This document shows, piece after piece, positions 1 through 11,081 of a stretch of DNA of 64,000 nt. The notes beneath the pieces are model-generated. The model saw nothing but the letters and a program-made list of their open reading frames with translations. It was not told where the DNA came from and did no database searches. The stretch is from assembly GCA_047967505.1 (NCBI GenBank), contig CM106539.1; one strand, 5' to 3'. Numbering within the stretch: position 1 is the first letter of the stretch; every line of letters begins with the position of its first letter. The position numbers and the translations under genes are program-made. This stretch comes from Dipteris shenzhenensis (taxonomy: Eukaryota > Polypodiophyta > Polypodiopsida > Gleicheniales).

Positions 1-335
1 AACTAGGTGGAATTGACTTACATGCAAAGTGGCATTCCCATCTCATAAGTACTTGATCGGATAACACACCTAGCAGCGTGTTTTTTTTATGGATGTGCAT
101 GACAGGAGCAAAAATAGTATTTAATGCTCGATGGACCATGCAAAGCATATCCGATGGGCACAACACTTTTTGTACACCTCAACTAGGTGGAATTGACTTA
201 CATGCAAAGTGGCACCCGCATCCCATTAGTGCTTGATTGGATAACGTACCTAGTAGGCTCATGTTTTTTTACGGATGTGCATGACACTAGAGCAAAAATA
301 GTATTTAATGCTTGATTGACCATGCAAAGGATAAC
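1..335. repeat. 180-bp tandem duplication, left edge
   Basis: The segment starting at base 1 recurs at base 181 with the same opening AACTAGGTGGAATTGACTT and matching blocks to about 335, giving a 180-bp period with moderate divergence. It lies just upstream of the transposase gene and may be a subterminal repeat of that element, but no terminal inverted repeat could be identified because the window begins inside the array. Confidence 0.85.
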
Positions 336-497
336 TTGGCATGTCCATCTGATGAGTACTTGATCAGATAACTTCTCCCACTAATAAATTAAGTACTAAT
401 TGAAAATTATAATAAATAAGTAGATTATTAAAAAGAGACTAATATTTATGTAATTGTTGCCACTGCAGCTTGCTTGCGAAGGACTCTCACAAAGGAG
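336..497 (+). other. AT-rich leader with possible splice acceptor
   Basis: This gap holds no ORF. It is AT-rich and ends with a pyrimidine-rich stretch and CAG at 466-468, a plausible splice acceptor just before the first ATG of the transposase at 498. This suggests an upstream exon or 5' UTR outside what can be defined here. Confidence 0.35.
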
Positions 498-2345
498 ATG
501 GCTATAGATTTTGTTCCAGGGATGGATGTGATTTTATGTAGCAAAAGAGAAGTAGTTGCATTTGCTACAATCCATGATAGTGATCCCAATTCACTTTGCC
601 ACTTTCGAAGACTTGGCGAAGATAAGGTAGCAGTTACTGTATCAAAGATTCTTAGCGCACATGTTGAGCTAAAGTATAAATGTGGAGATATGGAAACACT
701 TGGAGATGTTATGCCCTACAATACATCCAACAAATCATTTATAGCATGGGACAAAGATGAGACTTATGCAACAGACATTATCAAGAATACAAAGTGCACC
801 ACCTTGGATTTTACTATAGGGGATATTTTACAAATGAGATCATTTGCAAATAAGATTGTAGCAGAAGGTCAAGTATTGGGATTTGAACAAGTGGAGCAAT
901 GGTCATTTGCACAGATGAGGATTCTAAAAGTCACTGATGATGGTATGGTTGATAACATAACATCCTTATGTGATCCCTACTATGAGGTAGGCAAGAATAT
1001 GAGATGGAGCATGCAATTTTTAAACATGAGAAAGAGGCACGTGGTTTTCAATGATAAAGACAACGCATACTACAATATCAAAGGACCTAAAAAGCGTGCC
1101 CATGTGCCAGGCTCTATCACTTCAAATGTGGATGATTTCAATATACTCAATTATAGAAGTGACATCTTATCTGGAGTGGATGAGTTCATTGGTTCCAAGA
1201 AACAAAATGATTTTAGAAGCGAAGCCTTATCTGGGGTGGATGAATTCTTGCATAGTGAGAAGGGCAAAGGTATCAATAGCGATGTCTTGTCAAGTGTGGA
1301 TGAGTTCATGCATATTAACAAACCTGGTGTCAATCAAGGTTGTGGATTTGTGAAAGCCATGCAAGATGTCCCAATGAGTGATGTTCTCTCAGGAGTGGAA
1401 GAGTTTCAAGGTTCTCAATACTCTCGTAGAATATTGAATTCATTGAATGGTCCTAAGAGTATGTTAAAAACGAGGATGAGATCAACAGAGGATTATTCAG
1501 TATTTAACTTTGATTGTGATATGAACAAGGATGCAACGACCAATCATGGATGCTTGGTTACAAATAAATGTGAGGAGAAGAAGTGCATAAATACAGATAA
1601 CAATGTGCACGAGGAACGAAAACGGTCATACATATGTATGAAGAGAAAGAGAATCCAGGCAGATCCACAAAAGCAACCAAAGAGGAAGAGAGTAATGAAG
1701 GAGGAGAACATGTTAAATGCATTGGGATATCTATGTTGCAAGCGAAGATGTATGCGCTTCATTAATCTTGCAGACATCAGGGAATGTAGAGGACACGTGT
1801 GGCAAAGAAGGGGAAGCGAAAGAAATGAATACCTTCTCACAAGTCTCTCTTGCTTTCTTCAGAATGGCAATAAAAGGCTAAGTTCAAGACAAAAGGTAAA
1901 ACCTCTCGTAAATGGAAAAAGGATTTGCAATAAGGCATATCGCAATATTACTGGATTATCCCATGGTACATATTGGGATTTAGTTACCAAGGCAAAGGGC
2001 GGCAACAAATTTAGCATTCACGGTAATAGAGGAAGGTCCAAATCAAGAATCTCAACTGTCAGGGCAGCAGCAATTTTGCAAGACTTCATACATGAAAATG
2101 CTTTGCCTCAACCCCATATATCTACCAAACTCCCTAACGGTGACGCGATCACTGAAATGCACCTTCCAATGGGCTTGACAAAGCTCGAAGTATTTGACTC
2201 TATTGCAGAAAAGCAAAGGCAAAGAGGAGATGCCGTAGCTTCTTCTCATACTTTGTATACTCTTTGGAAGAAGAACTTTGGATTTGTTAAAATCCCAAGG
2301 AGGCAAAAAATGTCAAAGTGCAATGTCTGTGATGATTTAAAGTGA
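498..2345 (+). pseudogene. DDE-type DNA transposase, N-terminal half
   Basis: This is the N-terminal half of a large plant transposon protein. Residues about 8-100 (VILCSKREVVAF ... ETLGDVMPYN ... FIAWDKDET) resemble the DUF8039-type domain of plant transposon proteins. Four degenerate repeats of the form SDxLSGVDEF follow at 1149-1420. A basic KRKR-rich stretch lies near 1620-1700, with a conserved block containing GLSHGTYWDL later. The end has a CxxC motif (CNVCDDLK). I chose ATG 498; the longer open frame from 474 begins with TTG. The frame stops at TGA 2343-2345, but translation continues in the same frame into the catalytic half. A related copy at 40.2-42.6 kb has a sense codon at the equivalent place, so the TGA is probably a point mutation. 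Family assignment is from motif recall, not a search. Confidence 0.75.
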
Positions 2346-3968
2346 GCGATTGAGAGTGCAACATGTCCAAATCAAAGGGAATTATACAAAAAAAACCGAA
2401 AATCTCATCATGACCTTATTCGACATTCCAGACAAAAATATGCATTTTGGAAGGAGCAAGCTATTTCGCATCCTGATGACTACATGTGCCTTATTGTAGA
2501 TGGCATGGATCAGAATACAACAACATTGCCTCGTTTTGTTGCCACTCCACCTAAATTACAAGGAAAGCACTTTCTCAAGACACATCTATGTGGAGTGTTA
2601 GTGCATGGAATTAAGTTCTTTGCAGATATATGGATTGATTCCTTGCATCTACATGATAGCAATCAAGTTGTAACATCTATTATGAAGGCAATTCGCAATG
2701 TACATGCAGAAAAAGATCGCCTGCCACCGACTTTGAGAATACAAGCTGATAATTGCTGGCGAGAAAATAAGAATGTACTCATGTTTGCCTTCTGCTCCAT
2801 GCTAGTTGCTCATCGAATCTTCAATGAGGTCGAATGTGGATTTTTGTATGTTGGGCATACACATGAGGATATCGATCAGGTTTTTAGCATAGTCTCAAGG
2901 GAGCTTAAATGCAAGGATGTGGAGACAATAGATGACTTGGTAAGAAGATGTGGCAGGCAAGTTGGTGGTCGTAAGGAAAGTACAGTATGTGAGAGGCTCG
3001 AAAGAATGTATGATTGGAAGAGCTTCATTCTACCTTTCATACAAACGGGTGGTGATGCATTGACAGGTCATACCAATCCACACTACTTTCGTTTTTTTTA
3101 TAAAGATGAAAAACCCGTAATGCAATGGCAACAGTATTCTCATGATACAAAATGGGAACCTGAAGAACCTTACAGTCTCTTAACTTCAATTCCCAGCAAG
3201 GAAAGGTATCCAACATGGGCTCCTATACAAGAATTTAATGAGAGGTCTAATTGTGAAATAGATGGATTAAAAGCATTTATTACATACAAAGAGGAAATGC
3301 TTCGGAGATATCCTGATTCGAAGCCTACTCGGAGAGAACACACTACCACTGTAATTAACAAGACACGAAATTTAATAAAGGACCTTGAGAGAATGCGAGG
3401 CTCAAAGGATGTCAAGGAAGAATGCAATATGTTTTGGCCAAATGTTCATAACGATTTGCGCCCAGATCCAGTCTTTGAAAATGATTTTGTATCATTACTC
3501 CCACGTCCATATTGTGGACCGAAGAAGAGAGAGTTTATGCCACAAGTAGATATAGAGGTCAATTGTTTTGTTGTGGTTCGGCCATCGGATAATGAATATG
3601 AGAATGTGAAGTTTTGGGTTGCAAAAGTAGTTGATGTGCAAAGAGATGACCAAGGGAGAGCTACAACATTTACAGCGGTATGGTATGAGCCAAAGGGCAG
3701 GAAGGAGAATATGGATAACAACACATTATATACTAATTGTATAATGAAGGAGTGGGTCCCAAATGATGAAGCAGTCTCTCAAGTTTCGACGGAGACAATC
3801 ATAGTGTCTTGGTATTCAAGGGCAAAGAAATCAAAGAAGCACATGGGATATGAGGTAGAAGGAAAAATAAAAATACCACAGCAAACTATTTTGCATATAC
3901 ACGAATTTTTAAGGATGCTCGCCATGGAGGAAGTAGAAGGAGACAGTGCAAATGAAGAATGTCCATGA
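2346..3968 (+). pseudogene. DDE-type DNA transposase, catalytic half (DUF7869-like)
   Basis: This is the same reading frame as the upstream half, resumed directly after TGA 2343-2345; the first internal ATG is 2484. The motifs CLIVDGMDQ, RIQADNCWRENKN and GHTHEDIDQVFS are spaced like an RNase H-fold DDE/D catalytic core and match the DUF7869 transposon-derived family as I remember it. The C-terminal third contains a WVAKVVDV segment with aromatic and acidic residues that could be a chromatin-reader-like beta domain (uncertain). The ORF ends cleanly at TGA 3966-3968. Except for the single internal TGA, 1,157 codons are open, so this copy is young or was recently active. Tandem repeats lie on both sides, possibly the element's subterminal regions. 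Confidence 0.75.
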
Positions 3969-4084
3969 TTAAAGCTTTGTATTGAAGTCCATTGATTCAG
4001 AAGGATTTTATTTGGGTACTAGGCAAGGAGCCAATCCAAGACAATTATAATCAGAGTCATCACCTCGTATGTCAAATGAGAGTC

Positions 4085-4500
4085 AAAATATGCACTGGAT
4101 GTCACCCAAGGGTCAAGGCTTGCCAAGACAATAGGGAGTTAATGCAGATGGCACCTGGCAAGGGACTATCACATTGAGCAATAAGACAATGGGGAGTCAA
4201 TGCACCCAAGGGGCAAGGCTTGGCAAGATAACTTGTGGGAGTTAATGCAGATGGCACCTGTATTTTGCACTGGATGTCACCCAAGGGTCAAGGCTTGGCA
4301 AGACAACAGGGAGTTAATGCAGATGGCACCTGGCAAGGGACTATCGCATTGAGCAATAAGACAATGGGGAGTCAATGCACCCAAGGGGCAAGGCTTGGCA
4401 AGACAAGCCTAGGTCAAATTATGCAGATGGCAACTGGCAAGGGACTGTCGTGACATTGGGCAATAAGACAATGGGGTGTCAAATTATGCAGATGGCACGA
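4085..4500. repeat. 174-bp tandem repeat array
   Basis: The block TGCACTGGATGTCACCCAAG occurs at 4091 and again at 4265 (period 174 bp). A partial third copy follows, and internal sub-repeats share GGCAAGGCTTGGCAAGA and GCAGATGGCACCTGGCAAGG. It lies about 120 bp beyond the transposase stop and may be the 3' subterminal region of that transposon. Confidence 0.85.
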
Positions 4501-4776
4501 ATTGAGGCTCTTTAAGAGCAACAATTTAAATTGTAAACATATGTTCAATCTATATCATTTTGGATATAAAGACTCTAGCTAAGAGCAACGTCTCTCAATG
4601 TAATCATATACATAAAGCTACAATTGCTATTATCCCTCTTTGGTCTTATGGCATCATGTCTTCTTTCTATTTATTAAAAGTTTTGTTAAATTTTGTGCAT
4701 ATTGCCGAGTGACAATGTTATTTTCATGAAATATTTAAGTCTCCTTTCATGGATTTATAAATTTATCACGTCAACG
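4501..4776. other. AT-rich spacer, no feature seen
   Basis: This is AT-rich sequence with no plausible coding region. Nothing beyond ordinary low complexity was recognised. Confidence 0.5.
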
Positions 4777-5136
4777 AAAAACGTCAAGGAAAAATATTTA
4801 AAATAATTAAATTAACAAATAACTTAGATATAGCTAGAATTTCTAATATAGGATTATTTCAAATTCTTGCATATTGGTGCAAAAGTATAGATTGAAAAAA
4901 CAATATTTGTATGTGAATATGATAGAGCCACAAAGTGAACTTTTGATTTAGGAAGGAAAAACGTCAAGGAAAAATATTAAAAATAATTAAATTAACAAAT
5001 AACTTAGATATAGCTAGAATTTCTAATATAGGATTATTTCAAATTCTTGCATGTTGGTGCAAAAGTATAGATTGAAAAAACAATATTTTTATGTGAATAT
5101 GACAGTGCCACAAAGTGAACTTTTGATTTGGGAAGA
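4777..5136. repeat. 180-bp tandem duplication, AT-rich
   Basis: The segment beginning AAAACGTCAAGGAAAAATAT at about 4777 is repeated at about 4957 with only a few differences, giving a 180-bp period and two nearly identical copies. The high identity suggests a recent duplication. Confidence 0.9.
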
Positions 5137-5267
5137 AACTTTTTAGAAAGTAAAATTTTGATTTGGAAAGGATATTTTCATAAAGTAAAGTTTTCATTTG
5201 GGAAGGATTTTTGGGCTTCGTCCAAAAACAACACAAAAAGTCCAAAATTAATGAAATAGGTGTTTAA

Positions 5268-5590
5268 GTTTTCTTGATATCTTAAAAGTATGTCCTTGGA
5301 ACAATTTCGTCTTGATCCCAGAGCATTCTGTGTGCTTGCACATCAAATATGTCACATTGTAAGATATCTCCCAATGTTTCAAAGTCTCCATGTGGATATT
5401 TTAAATGTACTTTAGGATTTACAATGTTGGTGATTATCACTACACATCTTTTCTCACAACAATGTTGGAAATGGCACACATTCATAGGATCAAGACTATG
5501 AATTCATCCAAAAGCCACCACTTCATTCTTCTTATATATAACACCACATCCATACCCTCTGTTAGGGTGAATACTTGTTTTATGTACATG
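5268..5590 (-). pseudogene. Transposase N-terminal domain fragment
   Basis: On the minus strand this encodes a fragment with NVCHFQHC ... GDFETLGDILQCDIFD ... LWDQDE. It is the same DUF8039-like domain as at the start of the 498 gene, and it aligns almost base for base with 42291-42615. The region around GGTATGGATGTGGTG differs from the 42-kb copy mainly in the number of TA dinucleotides (short here, expanded there). No remainder of the gene was found next to it, so it is a truncated relic. Confidence 0.8.
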
Positions 5591-6524
5591 CTTGACTCTG
5601 TTTTTCTATATCCTAAGGGCTCATTTAGAGCATTTCCTTTATAGAACTTTGGTATAAATTTGTATAGCTCTCATAGCTATCATATAGAGTTTAGAATGGT
5701 CTTGCACACGGTCGTGTGGTTGGACTACCTCGGTTGGGCTACAATGACTCTTGCAACAGTGGTACACATAATGTTTCTCAATGAATCTAGCATCCATGCC
5801 AGGCTCACTAGCAAATCTAAATGACTAAAGGAGTGAGCTTGAAGCTAAGGGCGCTCACTTCTCTATAGCCAAGTTTGACTGATAATCTTATGGAGAGCTT
5901 TTTGACTAAAAATTCGTTACGAACGTGGAATATATATAACCCGAGGGTGGCTGCGAATGAGATACATGAAGAAACTTTATGAATTGCCATTTCTGGGTGT
6001 AGAGTCATTTGTGAGGCATGAAGGATTTGAGGAGGCTTAATTGTCTTAGCTATCTATCAATTGTGGACTATTTCACAATTGTAGGGAAGAATTTTAGCTA
6101 CACTACATCTCGCTTTGATGCAATCTTTTCTCTGTGCTTAAGAAATGTCTTGGAGATGGATATTGTTTTTATGCGAAGTTCTACTCATTTGATTGGCAAT
6201 AGCACTCGCATACCAAAATAGTAGAAGCTCACAAGGACCAGCTGGATGATGTACCAGACCTGGGTGTCCGAGTCATGGACACATCCTGTAGACCAAGATA
6301 CTGGAGTGGGCCTACATTATCCTTCATGTGTTCTTACCGGGTGAGTGTAAGTGTATTTCAACTGGGAGGACTGGACCTATGCCCAAAATATGAAGCCATT
6401 TCAAAAATATTCAAACAATCGTATTACGTAGCAGCTCCTCAATAGTTGAAATAGCTCGAGACTAGCCTTTTGCCACCCGTAGATCTATTGAGGTCTTGCA
6501 TGAATAATGTGGAACCTAAGAGGT
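5591..6524. other. Intergenic, no gene recognised
   Basis: Only short random ORFs are present, and none has recognisable motifs. No repeat structure was seen. Confidence 0.5.
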
Positions 6525-6866
6525 ACACTTTCCACCTCTGGTAGGCATAAGGATCAATTTAGAGTGAGGGATTGGGCTCACAGGTTGTGTATGAAAGAAT
6601 AAGAATCTCATAAGAATGCAGTCAATTTATGAGTTATCCCAATGATACTCCAATTACACCAAGTCATGTTCCTGACAAGAGAAAGTAGCGAGACCCCTAT
6701 ATACTTTCCACCTCTGGTAGACATAAGGATCAATTTAGTGTGAGGGATTGGGCTCACAAGTTGTGTATGAAAGAATAAGAATGCAGTCAATTTATGACTT
6801 ATCCCAATGATACTCCAATTACACCAAGTCATGTTCCTGACAAGAGAAAGTAGCGAGACCCCTATA
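6525..6866. repeat. 176-bp tandem duplication
   Basis: TCCACCTCTGGTAG with its following sequence at 6531 recurs at 6707, a 176-bp period. The second copy lacks a short internal stretch around AATCTCATAAG. Both copies end with the same GAGACCCCTATATACTTTCC block. Confidence 0.9.
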
Positions 6867-7894
6867 TACTTTCCTCCACTATGAATATTTCCCTGGTATT
6901 CTTATTTTTCTTTTGAATCTTTTGTTGAGCAACGTGTCTCTATTGGGTTGTGAGCTCAAATTGGTTCTCTACAGTTCCCACTCTTTGAGTAACTTTTGTT
7001 GCATAAGATGCCAATTACTAGTAGTTAGTACAACTTGCCAAGGGGTTATGTCTTGTTAATATTGCTCACCAAGAAGCATTAGGAAGACGAAGATGAAGAA
7101 ATACCTAGAACTTTAGTCTATTATTCAAGGAGAAAAGGAAATAAGGGTTTTACTTAGAACTTTAGTCTATTTATTTTACAAGCTGCAATTTGGAGTATAG
7201 TAGAAACTAGATAGAGTATAGTAGCCGAGCAAAAGGTACATTTTACTGTTTGCATTTTGAGACAATAAGGTGTGTCCATGATTTAAATGAAGTCTTTTGC
7301 GGCCTGAGGCAAGATTCTACAATTATATAACTCTTTATTAGCCCTTGAACTAGTATAACATGCTAGAAAAATTACATACCAATGGCTGTAAAAGTATTGA
7401 GACTTTGATAAGCTTTCATAATGGAAATGAAAGGCTAATGATTCTAGTTTATTTTACTAGTTTCTCATTGATGGGTCACATATGCCTAATGATTCTTGTT
7501 TGCAGGCCTAACATGGTCAACATCATGATTAGCTGAGGACTGATCAAAGGATAATGGGGCATTTGATTAATACATTTACTTCCTTGGGAATTGCTCTAAT
7601 CTTTGAAAGCATTTCATTAACTATCTAAATGACAACCTCTAATTAGTTTTGAATATTAGAATGCCAAGATTTGAGTATGCTAGTCTTGATAGAGTGACAT
7701 GGATAACAACTGTGCAGCATTGAAGCCTGGCTACCACATCTTGAATGGATTGTTCTAACTTTCATTTGGTTATGATGGAGCTAGGTGAGTCGGCATAACT
7801 CTCTATTGGTTTTGCATTGAAAAATATTAGGCATGACTTCCATGGATGTTTTTATCAAAGCTATGCTTATATATTTATATAAAATCTTGGTGAA
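6867..7894. other. Intergenic, no gene recognised
   Basis: AT-rich spacer without a coding signal. The decayed copia element begins abruptly at its right edge, so the 5' part of that element was probably lost here. Confidence 0.5.
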
Positions 7895-8713
7895 AGTTTA
7901 TCGAGCTCGCCCGATGTATGTGAAGCTTGCATGATGGGCAAGCAGCATCGGCATCCTTTTCCTAAAGAGGCCAGCAGGGCAAAGGCTCCTCTGGAGCTCA
8001 TTCACACGGACCTCTATGAAAAGATGGAGACGGAAGCTTTGGGTGGTTCCTACTACTTCATGACGCTGATGGATGACTATAGTAGAAGGATATGGATATA
8101 CTTACTAAAGACTAAAGCCAAGGCTTTTAGTAGGTTCAAGGAATGGCATGTAATGGTCGAGAAAGAAATGGGGAGGAAGGTGAAGAAGTTGAGATCAGAT
8201 AGAGGTGGAGAGTTCACATCAACTGAATTCGAAAGTTACTACAAAAGTCATGAAATCAAGAGGCAAAAACACCCGCCACATACATCATAGCAAAATGGAG
8301 TAGCAGAACGCAAGATGCACGTCATTAGCAAAATGGGCCAGAGTATGATGAAAGGGAAAGATTTGCCAAAGACTTTCTGGGCTGAAGCATGTAACACTGT
8401 AGTTTACGTCCTGAATCGTAGCTACATGAAGGCTGTGAATGGGATGACTCCACTGCAAGCCTTCTCTGGTAAGAAACCTTCAGCTGCACATTTCAGAGTT
8501 TTTGGATGTGACTGTTTTGTGCATGTCCTTGATGCTACCAAGACCAAATGGGAATCAAAGAGCTGGAAGTGTATTTTCTTGGGCTATAGTGAAGAGGCGA
8601 AGGGTTACCGTCTCTATAACCCTGTTACCAAGAAGGTAATTGTAAGTCGTGATGTGGTCTTCTCAGAACAGCTACATCAATTGGAGGAGGATGCTTCCTT
8701 CCCAAACAACTAG
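7895..8713 (+). pseudogene. Ty1/copia integrase (5'-truncated)
   Basis: Translation begins in the pre-integrase zinc-binding segment (DVCEACMMGKQHR). It continues into the integrase core with LELIHTDLYEKM, YYFMTLMDDYSRRIW, KLRSDRGGEF and NGVAERK, matching the D, D and E catalytic blocks of copia integrases. TAG at 8288-8290 interrupts the TPQQNG-type block at a position where Gln is normal. The domain continues with FWAEACNTVVYVLNR and the FGCDCFVHV / KCIFLGYSEEAKGYRLYNP blocks typical of the integrase C-terminus, and ends at a TAG at 8711-8713. Gag, protease and the 5' LTR are missing upstream. Confidence 0.9.
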
Positions 8714-9032
8714 GACTAGGATATCCATCCAGTACCACCACCAATAGCAGACTGAACTCCCCCAATGGTGCTTGGGAGGATTCAAGACAAAGAAGATGAA
8801 GAAGAACCTACAGAACCACAATGGCAATGGCCATCCCGAAGTGGGTAAAGCAGCTTTTGGATAGCATAGAACCTCCAACAATTGAGGAGGAACCATCCTA
8901 ACACCACCAGTCCAAGAGATTAGAGGAGCAAAAGAAGGGCGCGGGAACACTTGGTCAACTATGCTTTGATGACAGAAGTGATCCGTGCTGATGAACCCAT
9001 GTCTTGAAGAGGCATAGGGCAATGATAGGTGG
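8714..9032 (+). pseudogene. Copia integrase-RT linker with multiple stops
   Basis: This stretch joins the integrase and reverse transcriptase parts in copia order. The frame can still be followed (DIHPVPPPIAD, DEEEPTEPQW) but is broken by several TAG and TGA codons. It encodes only the usual acidic/proline-rich linker. Confidence 0.6.
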
Positions 9033-9744
9033 ATGGAGGCTATGCAGTCAGAGTATGGCTCCATAATGAAGAACACCACTTGGGACCTTGTGGATCGACC
9101 ACCAAAATGCAAGGTAATCGGAACCAAGTGGGTGTACAAGACCAAGTACAAGTCCAACAGCATGTTGGATAAGTACAAGGCTCGGCTCGTGGCAAAAGGA
9201 TTTGCACAAGTACATGGTTTTGATTATCAAGATACTTTTGCTCCCACAGCTCGACTAACCACAATTCACAGTGTTTTGGCTTTAGTTTTGGCTTTAGCTG
9301 CCCAGGGAAGTTGGCACGTGTTTAAGATGGATGTGAAATCTGCCTTTCTGAATGGAGATCTCAAGGAGCAGGTATACGTGGAACAACCACTAGGTTTTGA
9401 GATCCCCGATTCAGAAGGTAAAGTTTGCAAACTGAAGAAGGCACTTTACAGGCTGAAACAGGCCCCACGGGCGTGGTACCAGTGAATTGATGCCTACTTT
9501 CTGCAAAACGAGTTTAGGAGGAGCCCATCTGATGCAAATTTCTATATCTTCAGAGAAGGAGGTAGGTGTATGATTGTGGTCCTTTATGTGGACGACCTTG
9601 TCATAACAGGGAACCATGAAGAGAAGATCTCATAGACGAAGCATTTGCTAAGAAGAGAGTTTGAAATGACAAGACCTTGGACTGATGCATTTCTGTTTGG
9701 GGATTGAAGTTTGGCGGGTGACGAAATAGATCTTCATTTCATAG
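9033..9744 (+). pseudogene. Ty1/copia reverse transcriptase
   Basis: Copia RT blocks are visible in order: KVIGTKWVYKTKY, KARLVAKGFAQVHGFDYQDTFAP, WHVFKMDVKSAFLNGDL, YVEQPLGFE and LKQAPRAWYQ. TGA at 9483-9485 replaces the residue after WYQ, where Arg or Lys is usual, consistent with CGA to TGA. The frame then continues through VVLYVDDLVITGNHEEK, which contains the catalytic YVDD, before further stops and a frameshift near 9680-9740. The copy is therefore non-functional. Confidence 0.9.
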
Positions 9745-10500
9745 TTGAAATATGCTGGAGAGATACTAAAGGCATTTGGCATGGCTAAGTGCAAGACAGT
9801 TGGTAGCCCTATGGAGGTTGATGTGAAGCTCTCAAACAAGGATTCATCACCACTAGTGGATGAAGCGAAGTACCGAAGGCTTGTGGGCAACCTGATTTAC
9901 CTATGCAACACACGGCCGGACATCAGTTTTGCGATTGGTGTACTAAGCAGGTTTTCCAATAAGCCCTGGGAGAACCATTGGAGGGCAGGGATGCAGGTGC
10001 TGAAATACATCAAAGGCATACTTGATTATGGCATCACCTATACCAAGGGCATCTTGACTAGATTCTGTGACTCGGATTGGGTAGGAGACATGGACAATAG
10101 GAGATCAATGACAGGGTACTGTTTCTCACTTGGATCTGGAGTTATGTCATGGGTCAACAAGAAGCAACCCACAGTTGCTCTTTCTTCTACCAAGGCCGAG
10201 TACAAATCTGTATGCTTTGCTTCTTGTGAGGCAGTGTGGTTGAGGAGGATTTTGGGGGACATGGGTGCAGTGCAGAACAAGCCTACACAGTTATCATGTG
10301 ACAATCAGAGTTACATGGTGATTGCAAAGAACCCGGTGTTCCACGCTCGCACTAAACACATTGAGATTCAATATCAGTTTGTACACAAGCTCATCATGGA
10401 TGGAGAGGTCAACTTGGTGTATTGTCTGACTACAGAGAATGCTGCAGACATCTTCACAAAGGCTCTTGGAAGAGACTTACTGGAGAGGCATCTTCATTGA
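9745..10500 (+). pseudogene. Ty1/copia RT thumb and RNase H
   Basis: An open frame of 251 residues includes KYRRLVGNLIYLCNTRPDISFAIGVLSRF, FCDSDWVGDMDNRRSMTGYCF, ALSSTKAEYKSV and ARTKHIEIQYQFV, ending in ENAADIFTKALG. These are the copia RNase H signature blocks, with D, E and D catalytic positions present. It ends 54 bp before the 3' LTR, which is normal spacing. Confidence 0.9.
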
Positions 10501-10540
10501 CTTGGCATTGGGCCGAAAAATAAGTTCACTTGCAAGTGGA

Positions 10541-10554
10541 CATTGAAGGGGGGG
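10541..10554 (+). other. Polypurine tract of copia element
   Basis: The purine run GAAGGGGGGG immediately precedes the TGTTAG start of the LTR, the position expected for the plus-strand primer of a copia retrotransposon. Confidence 0.7.
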
Positions 10555-11010
10555 TGTTAGATATCAATGCTCCACTCTCATGTAACTATGCGGGAACCAG
10601 CTAACTCTACTTGTAAGCCCCCCATATGAGGAGAAGGCATTTGAGTAGATTGGTTATCCAGTAGGTCCTGGTTTGGACACCAGATGGGGGCCATGTGTGG
10701 CCTGATGGCTGGACGGCTTTAGATAGAGTTGGCACACCGCCAACTAGGCTACATGCAAGTGTAGGAAGGCATCCCTTGACTGACCGCACTGAGGGTGGAC
10801 AGAGCATTTCCCAAGGCAGCCCACTCTCGGGTTGCGGGTCTCATTTGGAGCCTTAGATGATCCCGGATGCTGAACTGGTTCCATTGTATGGCCGTGGCAT
10901 ATTTCGAGATCGGCCCCTAATCAACCGTTTTGGGCAGACTGCATATTGCCACACATACAAGCATACACATATATTTATGCCTTTTACCTTGGTCAAATTT
11001 ATCCATAACA
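10555..11010 (+). mobile_element. 3' LTR of the 7.9-kb copia relic (456 bp)
   Basis: The segment starts TGTTAGATATC and ends ATCCATAACA, giving TG...CA ends with a 5-bp inverted TGTTA/TAACA. It sits directly after the polypurine tract. An ATATATTTATG stretch near 10968 may be its TATA region. The matching 5' LTR is not in the window. Confidence 0.7.
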
Positions 11011-11081
11011 GTTGCCTACCCGAGGCAGGGAATGCACAGCATTTCCATTCCTTGGACCATCATGAACAAAGAAGGGCTTGA

